Assembly (NCBI GenBank): GCA_035578155.1
Contig: JAPWDM010000021.1
Span: 6,832,204 to 6,896,203, forward strand
Direction: 5' to 3'
DNA from: Brachynemurus nebulosus
Taxonomy: Eukaryota > Arthropoda > Insecta > Neuroptera > Myrmeleontidae
Length of the DNA: 64,000 nucleotides
The first letter of the stretch is position 1; the number at the start of each line of letters is the position of its first letter. The position numbers and the translations under genes are program-made. The notes beneath the pieces are model-generated. The model was not told where the DNA came from, searched no databases, and saw nothing but the letters and a program-made list of their open reading frames with translations. This document shows, in pieces, positions 54,890-64,000 of this stretch.

Positions 54890-55490
54890 TTGGCCTCTTA
54901 GACTCTTACACTCTTTCGCTTTCACGCTCTTACCTAATTCAAGAATGACCTGGTCGCGGACAACATGGCGAGTTGATCCATTTTAAAATACGTTTCCACG
55001 TATGTCTCTCACGCGCTTTTCTCCAGTAGGTATCGGCTTCTTTTGCCTTATCTGTTGCACGTTGGCCTCTCACACATTTTCTTCAGCAGGTACTAACTTC
55101 TTTGGCCACGTCTGTAGCTCGTCAGCTTTTTACACATTTTCTCCAACAGGTATCAACTCTTACGCTATTTCGCTTTCTATAGAATCTTACCTAATTCAAG
55201 AATGAACTTGAGGTAATACGACCTGGTCGCGGATAACATGGCGAGTTGATCCATTTTGAAATGCGTTTCTACGCATATCTCGGTAAAATTTTTGTCGGGT
55301 CTACGATTTCATTTTGGTAGCGGTTCTAATTTTCTTTAGCAGGCACCAGCTTCTTTGGCAGAATCGGTCCCTTCGTCAGCCTCTTACACATTTTCGCTTT
55401 CTGTATAATCCTACCTAATTCAAAAATGAACTAGATGGAATTCTCTCTGGAAGGGGACAACATAGTGACCTATTTCAATAATCGCGTAAT
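54890..55490 (-). repeat. R2 repeat block, inverted
   Basis: Several R2 units on the minus strand, with ATGGATCAACTCGCCATGTT at about 54980 and 55255. Inverted counterpart of 47110-47580. Confidence 0.8.
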
Positions 55491-55929
55491 CGTTTTGTTT
55501 ATAGCTGGGATCCAGAATTGGTTTGTTATTCGTATCATTAATGTTTGTAGATTTTTTTTTGGAAGTTTATTTTTCCCGTAACTGGTAACAGCTTTTTTGC
55601 GACGTCGATATCCACGTTTTTCAGCTTCTTTTGCAACGTCTGTAGCACGTTGGCCCCTTCGTTTCCTGGACCATCTTACATAATTCAGGAAGCAACTAGA
55701 GGTAATTCGCCCTTAAAGGGGACAATCTGGTGACCTTTGTTTTGTTTTAGAACTAGAAATGTTTATTTTTAAAAAAATATGAATACGGGTGATAAAATTA
55801 ACTTTAATTTACTATTTATTTTATGCACATAATAATTAATTAATCAATAATCAGTTCACTTTTTATTTTACATATCTTTTACATATTTGCTTATTAATTA
55901 AATTTGAAACTATCTGCGTATGATTACAT

Positions 55930-56699
55930 TGTAACGGTGTGGGCGATATTTGTTGACAATTTTTATATTATAAATGTCTAATAGGTGTCAAAACTATCAC
56001 TTAGTGACACCTAGTGGTGAATATTCTAAGCTTCGCATCAGGCCACCTTTGCAGAAATTAAACTTATCTTTCACATACTGCTTAGGGGCGGAGCCTGTTG
56101 GTCGTAGGATTGGTGATTAACCAATAGTGTTGCGGAGTAATATTTCAACGAATTTAGAGAAAGAAAGCAATGAATTGAAAAAGGAGGGAAATGGTGAGCG
56201 TTGGGAAATAAGATGTTTTGAGATCTGAAAAAGAAGAGTCGGTTTTATGATATAAAAATGGAAGGTCGTGTTTGAAATTAAATAATAAAATTAATTGTTT
56301 ATTTCTTATTATCATTTTTCTGATAAATATAAACGTGTTTGAATTCTATGTGTACCAAAAAGTATTTCAAATTAAAATAGTAAATTCAAATCTACAAAAT
56401 ATTATTTTTCAATAAAAATTAGTAATTTATAGTAATAAGAGTAAATGGACGAATTGTATTAAATTGTGGCGGGCAATAAATGTTATTAATAAATTCAACA
56501 TAATAAAATTTACCTAAATTATATTATTATTGGCGTTTAATTAATCAAACGAACCCACGCTTTGGATCAACCAATCGAATAAACAAATTATTAATTATCC
56601 ATCAACAAGTTTTAACGGCATCACGGCAGTACAGGGACAACCATTATCAACCGGACCTTATCCACCTCCTACATCAACGAGAACGCCCGAACCGCCACA
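55930..56699. mobile_element. solo LTR with 4-bp target duplication
   Basis: 770 bp beginning TGTAACGGTGTGGGCG and ending ACCGCCACA, flanked by ACAT at 55926-55929 and 56700-56703. Copy 1 of the host element shows the site with a single ACAT. TG...CA ends and a 4-bp duplication fit a gypsy-type LTR. AATAAA-like sites lie near 56282. No internal region remains, as after recombination between two LTRs. Confidence 0.8.
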
Positions 56700-57516
56700 A
56701 CATATAGATATAAAAAAAATATTGAATATTGAGTAACATCGTATTCATACTCATTATTTCATCAGTTCATCATATTTACGTTATTTGTATTAGTATGTAT
56801 ATGCAAGCATGCATAACGTTGTGCACTAGTATAGGTCTATAGGTACTTAAGCGTATAGAATCAATTAACACAACCAATTTTAACAAAACTGATTAGTGAT
56901 TATTTAAATATTTATTTTTAACCCTTAAGTAAATAATATCACAAAATCAAAAAAGCATGTAATATTAGACCCCGGGATAAACTTTTTCTTTTTATTCGGT
57001 TGTTATAGAGTTACTACCATTCTATTGTTAGAAACCAAAAATGAAACCACCAAGGAATATTATATTTTCTCTACAAATAATATTCAGTAGTTACATTTCA
57101 AAATTCTATAGATAAACATATTATGAGAGTATGGGACATATATTCTATTTTTATTTGAAGTATTAATTCGTTTGTCACTTTGTTCTGGAAAACTGGAAGA
57201 CAAAATTTAGAATAATAGGGACAATAGGTCTCATTAGTACATAACGGTAAAACAAGCACATATGCGATCCAGAATCAATATATCGCAATTCAAAAGGAGG
57301 GTTAAAATTATCTGTTGACGAAGTTCATCTCCTAACGTAAAATATGTAATTGATAAAAATAATAAACATTTCGGCAAAAAAATACTGTCTCCAAAATTTT
57401 AGACACACTTACTATTAGTCTATTAATGTATTTACGTTCGGTGTTACAATTCTGTGTTGTATCATTATTTGTTGTCTTCTGTGTGATTTTATTTTTGGAA
57501 ACATTAAAAGAAAAAT

Positions 57517-59133
57517 ATGGATGTGCGGAAAAAAAGACACGTTTTATGTTTAGATGGTAAGTGTGATTAGAGCGGTTAAAAGTGGTGAATCAATAAGTAC
57601 TCTCGCCAAAAAATACAATATTCGTTCAACCAAAATCTCTCATTTAATTAAAAATAAAGAAAACATTTTAAAATTTTATGAAAAAATGAAGCAAGAAGGA
57701 GGACCTTCACGAAAAAAAATTAGCAGCCCTTTTCAACCCGAATTGGAAGAAGCTGTTTTTACGTGGTTCATTCGAGTGCGTAGTTTAGGGGAGATGATTA
57801 GTGGTCCAATTTTAAAAGAGAAGGCCCAATTTTTTGCCAAGTCAGTGGGGATTAAAAACTTTAAGGCCAGTGAGTTTTGGCTGAATCGATTTAAACAACG
57901 CCATAATATACGGCAGTTATCTTTGAAAGGTGAATAACTTTCAGCCAATCCTGAAAGTGCTGGTGAATTTATAACATATTTTAAAAGAATTCTATCTGAA
58001 GGACAGAACAGCTTAGACAGAATTTACAACGCCGATGAAACTGGGCTGTATTGGAAATGTCTTCCACAAAAAACATTAGCAACAGCGTCAGAAACATCGG
58101 CATATGGTTATAAAAAACCTAAAGACCCCATTACAGTAGTGTTGTGCAGTAATGCCACTGGTGATAATAAAATGCCCCCGTTCATTATCGGAAGATACCA
58201 GAACCCTAGATGTTTTAAAAATGTAAAAAAATGCCTGTGTTATGTCAGGCACAAAAAAATAGTTGGATGAATTCCACCGTTTTTTCATCATGGTTTAACG
58301 AATTTGTAAGACAAAAACAAACGGGAAAAATTTTGTTATTTTTAGATAACGCCCCATATCATAGTATGGTGGAAACACTAAACGAACTTGACGAGAATAT
58401 TAAAGTTCTCTTTTTACCACCTAACGAAACGTCCTTAATACAACCAATGGATCAAAGTGTTATTAAAAAGTTCAAAAAAATATATAGAAAAAATTTATTA
58501 AGAAAATTGTTATTTGAATCAGAAAATTATAATATTAGTGAATTTATGAAAAAATTTAATTTGATTGATTGTTTCAAAATAATTAATAGTGCTTGGGAAT
58601 GCATAACGGAAAAAAAACATTCAAAATTCCTGGAAAAGGCTTCGTGGAGACATAAAATCCGATCCAGATATTACAGAAGAAATTCAGACCTTAACCAGTG
58701 AATTTGTTTCATCATGTACGGCATCGCAGGAATTAACGTTAGACGAAAATTCTGTCGAAAACTGGTTAAACTGTGATAGAAACAATCTGGGGTTCGAGGT
58801 GCTGAACGATGAGGAAATTATTAAAAATATTCTGGACAATAGAGTACCTGTTGACGAAAGTGACGAGGAAAATCTCCAGTCTAAAGAGAAAGAGGACATT
58901 AAATCACAGTTAGATAGAGTGATTAATTATTTTTTAAAAGTACCTCAGTGTCAAAGTGAACAATTAAAGACATTGTGTTTATTAAAAAGTTATGTATCCG
59001 ATGACACGGGGGAAGTTTCAAAAGAAGATATTGTAAATACTTTAGATAATATTAAAAAATACTTTCAAAAAAATTCCTTTGCAGTGAAAATGATTTAAAA
59101 ACATTAAGTGATTTACAAAATATTAAAAAATAA
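57517..59133 (+). pseudogene. Tigger-like transposase, copy 2
   Basis: ATG 57517 (MDVRKKRHVL), then a one-base shift to the main frame that begins at ATG 57554. CENP-B-type helix-turn-helix (ISTLAKKYNIRSTKISHLI), then NADETGLYWKCLPQ with the first Asp, LLFLDNAPYHSMVE with the second and QPMDQSVIKKFKKIY with the third, and an acidic C-terminal region. Lesions: TAA at 57935-57937, a one-base loss in the A run near 58228, a shift near 58620-58690 and another near 59085. Several differ from those of copy 1, so both decayed independently after duplication. Confidence 0.85.
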
Positions 59134-59454
59134 TTTGTATATACATATGTGCTTGTTTAAACGATCGAGTTTGTGTCTAATAGTGGTATAAGACGTCTTG
59201 CAGTATTAAACGTGAGTTATAACTATAAAATTTTTTAATTATAAAACTTTTTTTTTTGCTTTATAAAACATTTTCATTTATTTTATAATTATATAACATA
59301 TTTTACTTAAGTAACATTAGCAAATATATCTACAACTGTTATATAAAAATTTCATTTTTTTTAAATTTAATAAATAAGGGACGACGCTGAACTTCCACTT
59401 ATTTCATCTTCCCCTATATAGTCCCAAGCATATGAAATAAGTGAAAGTCAGGTG

Positions 59455-59941
59455 TATAATGTTCCTGTACGATCTTTATTCAACAATACGACGTTATCTT
59501 CCTAACTTGATGTAATAGGGCCTGGACGACATAATGACTTGATCCATTTTAAAATCCGTTTAAACTTTTATTTCGTTTCTTTCTCTTAGCATTTTTGTTG
59601 CTTTTTGTACAACTTTTTCATTCTGATTTATAGGGTACTTTGATAAAAATTTCATAAAGGTATTTCTTACGTATTGTGGTTACGTTTCCCCTTTCGTTTC
59701 TTTCTTTTACCATGTTTTTTGCCTTTTGCGCAGCTTTTTCATTTTGATTTATGGGGTAATTGATAAAAATTTCGTAAGGGTATTTCTTACATACCGTGGT
59801 TACTTTTCCTGTTAAGTGTCGAATCCCCAGTGAATAATCATTCATTTGTGGCAAGCAAGGTCTATGAAGCATCTTCAAATTGCTCACTCTTATCACTGTG
59901 GTAACTGTTGTGTCTAGACCGATAGAGAATTACGTTTATTT

Positions 59942-59976
<35 letters not shown>

Positions 59977-61069
59977 TAAATTGGATTTGATAATTTCAAA
60001 TATATATGAGGCATTTCACATCAAGTGAAGCTGACCTTGAAATTCGATGTCAGCGATTTTAACGAAATTCACAGATTATAATCTACTGGTAGATAGTAAT
60101 CGATCGCCACCCCAATTTTTTCCCTGAGTCTTTTTGTTTTTTATACCGGGCTGTCTAAATTTTGCAAAAATTTTAGGAAAAATTCAAAATCTTTGTGTTG
60201 CTTTCATTTTCTTAGATTTTTTAGTCGTAAAAGCTATCCAATTCACTTGAAATTAATACTGCAGCTTAAGCATGGATGGAGCTAACGAGTGGCGACAGAA
60301 AAATTCCGATATCGTTTATACCGGGTATTTCAGACAATAATATATGCTTAATTATCTCAAATGCGTGTCCAGCGAGTTCGCTTAAAACTGGTACGTGTCT
60401 TACACAATAATGGTACTATACGTACATAAAACAAAATCCGTGGGCAATTCAAATTTACGTATATTGCGACATAAAAATCAGTTACAGGGTGCTTAAATGT
60501 ACTTATTCACGATTTTTTTTGACAGTTTTAAGTCAATTTTTTATCTAATCCAAAGCTATGAATGCTTATTTTTATATTTTATAGTTATATCAAACCTTTT
60601 AGAGCAGTAAAATTAGCTCTAAAACGTATGAAATTAATTTACGTGCATTTGTATAATATTAAAAAGCTATGAGAGAGTGACTGAAATTATTTGATTCGGT
60701 TAGAGTTAGGTATAGTTAAAAATTAAAAAATCATTCATTTTTAGCTCTTTTTTTTTATTATTTATTAAACATTAAATAGTCATTAGTTTCTACGAAATTT
60801 AGCTGTATCTTCAAATTTAATAATGTTGATTACGTTTCAGATTATTTATACAGAAATTAATAATAAAAACATAATGTTTATATATATTGTAAAATTAAAC
60901 ATAAACTTACTAAACTAGTTATAATTAAATCTTAGGTAATAAGGGTTCTGAAACAAAAGGAGTGATAAAATATTATTACATTAAAAAATATTATTTTTAA
61001 AACTATTTTTTCACTATTGAAAAACACTTTGTTTCTTTTGCAGTGGAATACATTTTAACCTTTATTTGA
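59455..61069. repeat. X arm and subterminal region, copy 2
   Basis: 59455-59990 matches 26647-27055 directly. 60139-61069 matches 27060-27838. In between, 59995-60138 is a segment not present at 27055. 60775-60940 is a further insertion of about 165 bp. No gene. Confidence 0.75.
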
Positions 61070-61822
61070 TTTACATTTTAACCCGGACTTGAAAGTATTA
61101 ATTTGATTATTTATTTACTAGTGTCTGGTAGATTTAGGCAGGTATATTTAAAAATAAAATAAAGGTTTAAAATAGTATAAATAATTTCAACTGTATTAAT
61201 ATTTTTACTTAAAATCCCAGGATTTTTAAATATTTTTTGTTTATTACCCTAATAAATACACTTATTATTTAAAACCACCTTTAAAATAATTTAAAATAAT
61301 AATTAGGTCAATATTGTAAAATAAGGGTTTTGGATAGTATTACAACTTAACGTATAACGAAAAATGTGTGAGTAACGGACGGCAAGAAATATAATAATCT
61401 TTGAGATTGCCGACAGGATTTTTAAGTACAAAAGATATATTTATTGCCCTGTTATAAACATTTTGAAAAGGTTGCATTCCTTATAATAAGAAAAAAATCA
61501 TGTCTCAGAGATAAGGGAACATTATTTATTTGTCTATAAGGAAAAATGTTTTTTATGTTGTTTAACCGGACATGTAAAAATATTTTAGCACCCTTATTTT
61601 CTGTATAAATATATCAATTTTATCCAAGAAAGTCAGTGCTCAAGAAGTGCATTTTGAGTCAATTAGATCAGTCAGTGTTGAATAAAAGTCCTACAGAATA
61701 ACAGAGTCTTAATTTAGTGTTCAGTTAGTGTATGGATTAACGAAGTCAGCTCATATTTATTATAAAAATTAAACTGTGATTAAACTGTGAAAACTATTAG
61801 ACAATAAAAATTTAAATACTTT
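61070..61822. other. X 5' region, uninterrupted
   Basis: Non-coding sequence matching the pieces at 39821-40160, 35149-35402 and 30294-30464 of copy 1 (inverted). It shows the unoccupied target sites of both the foldback and the ZMYM1-like hAT. Confidence 0.7.
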
Positions 61823-63265
61823 ATGTGCTCTATAGGACTAGAACTTTGTGATGTTTCGAGGTGTTCGGAAGAAGTGAATTATAAATATGTTAAAAACTTT
61901 TCTGAAACAAAACAAAAAGTTTTTGGAATGCGTTCTGGTATTAAATTTCAAGAAGCAACCACTATTTGTTATTACCATGAAAGGCGTTATTTCTTCTATT
62001 ACTCTAAGAAAGAAGAAAAATGTTGTGACCCTTTGTTAAAATATCAAGGTCGCCAAATTTTTAAAGGCTTAAGAGAAATTAGTTTATCCTATGCCTTGAA
62101 ACATCGAGATAATGTTACACTTATTCCTGGAAAAAATTTATGTACACGCTGTCGCAGAACAATTTTAGCTTGGACTCCTGATCTAAGAAACGAATTAGAA
62201 CAAATGGACTTGAGCAATTCAAATGTCAAAACTGACAACAACTATAATAGTAGTCCAAGTTTTGATCCAGAGTATCCACAACCGTCGACACCAAGGGCTA
62301 CCCAGGAAGAAGTAAGTGATGAAAATTTTACTCGAGATTATTTTCTAATTATGCGCAATTTTAAAAAAAAGTATCATGAAGAGAAAACTTCAAAACATAA
62401 TAAAATAGCTATTCTCTCAATTTTTGTGAAAGACTGGACTAATGAAAGAATACATTCTCTGAATTTAATGCATCAAAAAACTTATTAACTGAAGTTAGAA
62501 ATCTTGTAAAAGAATAGGGACTATTTCCTAAAACAGGGGCGAAACAAGGAAAGAATTAACCACAGTCTGTCTGTGATACTGTCGTCAAATTTTATGAAAG
62601 TGATGACATAAGCAGAATTATGCCTGGTAGAAAGGGTTTTAAATCAGTCGTCGTTGATGGTAACAGAATTCAATACCAAAAACGTTTAATTTTGGCGAAT
62701 CAAAAGGAAATTTACGCTAGTTTTAAGGAAACTTATCCAGAGTTGAAGATAGGATTTACTAAATTTTGTATATTGAGACCCAAATATTATATATTAGCAG
62801 GAGCCCCTGGTACACATACAGTGTGCATTTGCAAAATCCATCAAAACGTAAAGTTAATGATATCTGGATGTAAGCTGAATCAGTTATCTGACAAAAGATA
62901 CTCTGACTATTCATCTTGCTTAAAAGCAATAACATGCAATCCACCGGAAGAAAATTGCTTCTATAATGAATGCTCTGATTGCTTAATAAATGGGATGAAT
63001 TTTGAGTCAGAATTATGCGAAATATTTGAAAAAAACCACATAGAAAAGGTGGAATATAAACAGTGGGTGTCGACAGATAAATGTGCCTTAACTACATCGC
63101 AACAGAAAGTGGATGATTTTATTCAAACTTTTTCTCACTGTTTATCAGAACTTCGTCTACATGATTTTATTTGTAAAAAACAGAGTGAAATTTTTTAAAA
63201 AAAAGGAAGACATTAAAAGGGGTGAAGTGATAGTGATTGGTGATTTTGCCGAAAATTATTCTTAC
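61823..63265 (+). pseudogene. X transposase-like protein, copy 2, 3' truncated
   Basis: From ATG 61823 the frame is open for 221 codons, longer than in copy 1, with NLCTRCRRTI and the acidic Ser/Pro-rich linker. A frame change near 62488 and a TAG near 62515 precede the second frame (62620-63198), which has RIMPGRKGFKSV, QKRLIL, VCICKIHQNVKLM and CxxC pairs. A slip in the A run near 63198 leads to VIVIGDFAENY, a likely first acidic site, where the copy breaks off at about 63265 and joins Tigger-derived sequence. The catalytic half present in copy 1 is missing. Confidence 0.65.
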
Positions 63266-63680
63266 CAATTACATATTTTACTTTAGGAGACGAACTTCGT
63301 CAACAGATAATTTTAACCCTCCTTTTGAACTGCGATAGATTGATTCTGAATCGCATATGTGCTTGTTTTACCGTTATGTACTAATGAGACCTATTGTCCC
63401 TATTATTCTAACTTTTGTCTTCCAGTTTTCCAGAACAAAGTGACAAACAAATTAATACTTCAAATAAAAATGGAATATCTTTCTCATACTATCATAGTAT
63501 GTTTATCTATAGAATTTTGAAATGTACCTACTGAATTTTATTTGTAGAGAAAATATAATATTCCTTAGTGGTTTCTTTTTTGGTTTCTAACAAGAAAAGC
63601 ATAGTAACTGTATAGCAACTGATTAAAAAGAACAAGTTTATCCCGGGATCTAATATTACATGCTTTTTTGATTTTGTGAT
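63264..63680. repeat. fragment of the Tigger-like element 5' region
   Basis: Matches 45384-45790 in the same orientation, beginning TTACATATTTTACTTTAGGA. Fused on the left to the X gene and on the right to the X arm. Confidence 0.85.
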
Positions 63681-63682
63681 TT

Positions 63683-64000
63683 TGTACGTATATATATTTC
63701 AGAACAGATGATGTAAATTACTTACAATGTAAATTACTTTCAAAAAAGTAATTTACCTTGAGCGGTGATTTTAATCATAATGTGGCCATACAATCGTTAA
63801 ATTCAAGACAAAGACTGACGTAGATTTTAAAATAAACAATTCTAGTTCTAAAACAAAACAAAGGTCACCATATTGTCCCCTTTAAGGGCGAATTACCTCT
63901 AGTTGCTTCATGAATTATGTAAGATGCAAGATAGTCCAGGAAACGAAGGGGCCAACGTGCTACAGATGTTGCAAAAGAAGCTGAAAAACGTGGATATCGA
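63683..64000. repeat. X arm, copy 2, right side, cut by the window
   Basis: Matches 46674-46990, with a small local duplication around 63715-63745. Continues beyond the window. Confidence 0.85.

Larger units (their letters stand above)
55771..59454. mobile_element. Tigger-like element, copy 2, 5' truncated
   Basis: Inverted relative to copy 1. Its 3' end CACCTGACTTTCACTTATTT (complement) abuts TA at 59455-59456. About 190 bp of its 5' end are missing at 55770. It contains a solo LTR (55930-56699) and the transposase pseudogene. It lacks the nested pogo-like element. Confidence 0.85.
55494..64000. mobile_element. element X, copy 2, inverted, rearranged, cut by window end
   Basis: Left arm 55494-55770 is truncated and fused to the Tigger-like copy. 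The arm resumes at 59455, then comes subterminal sequence to 61069, then the X gene in + orientation (61823-63265, C-terminal half missing). After that comes a fragment of the Tigger 5' region (63264-63680) and the opposite arm (63683 onward). The junctions at 55770, 61069, 63265 and 63680 are rearrangement breakpoints. It lacks the hAT, the 4.4-kb foldback and the nested pogo, so it shows those empty sites. Confidence 0.7.

Overview
The window is AT-rich eukaryotic DNA made almost entirely of mobile elements nested in one another. Short phase-1 introns, an envelope fragment of the insect gypsy/baculovirus-F type, and the families present (Polinton, BED-finger hAT, ZMYM1-like hAT, Tc1, pogo/Tigger, foldback) point to an arthropod. 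An aphid-like hemipteran is my guess from general resemblance, not something the sequence proves. I see no intact ordinary host gene. The best host-derived piece is a decayed exon resembling the BEACH protein WDFY3/blue cheese inside a duplicated segment.

Region 1 (1 to about 10.5 kb): most of a Polinton/Maverick, cut by the window start. Leftward genes are a penton-like capsid protein (running off the edge), an adenain-like protease and a PLA2-like protein. A 98-bp divergent spacer leads to rightward genes: packaging ATPase, a conserved Polinton protein, a coiled-coil protein and a chromodomain integrase. A long leftward protein-primed DNA polymerase B follows. The polymerase has two N-terminal introns separating two duplicated Cys-rich exons. 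Frameshifts sit mainly at homopolymers, and the polymerase has three in-frame stops, so this copy is decaying.

Region 2 (10.5 to 25.8 kb): a hAT element bounded by a perfect 8-bp target duplication (12511-15080), a hAT-type non-autonomous element (from 15801), a Tc1-like element in a TA microsatellite (17098-18684), and a 3-kb dispersed segment (repeat A). A second copy of part of repeat A is enclosed in a foldback structure (23074-25809).

Region 3 (26.06 to 47.08 kb): a 21-kb structure, here called X, with inverted arms of about 1 kb. Its core gene is a transposase-like protein family that I recognise as recurrent but cannot name. X carries five nested insertions: a ZMYM1-like hAT (30465-35140) that itself holds a palindrome, a 4.4-kb foldback with tandemly repeated arms (35403-39811), and a Tigger-like element (40897-46501) that itself holds a second pogo-like element (41213-43581). 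The X gene also contains an 818-bp internal palindrome.

Region 4 (47.1 to 55.5 kb): an envelope fragment, a hAT-type miniature element with perfect 8-bp duplication, another copy of repeat A, and an array of tRNA-Thr-like units. Region 5 (55.5 to 64 kb): a second, rearranged copy of X in inverted orientation, with a truncated Tigger copy holding a solo LTR, and a truncated copy of the X gene.

The boundaries are supported by target-site duplications read directly, which gives a relative order of insertion. Function beyond family level is inferred.
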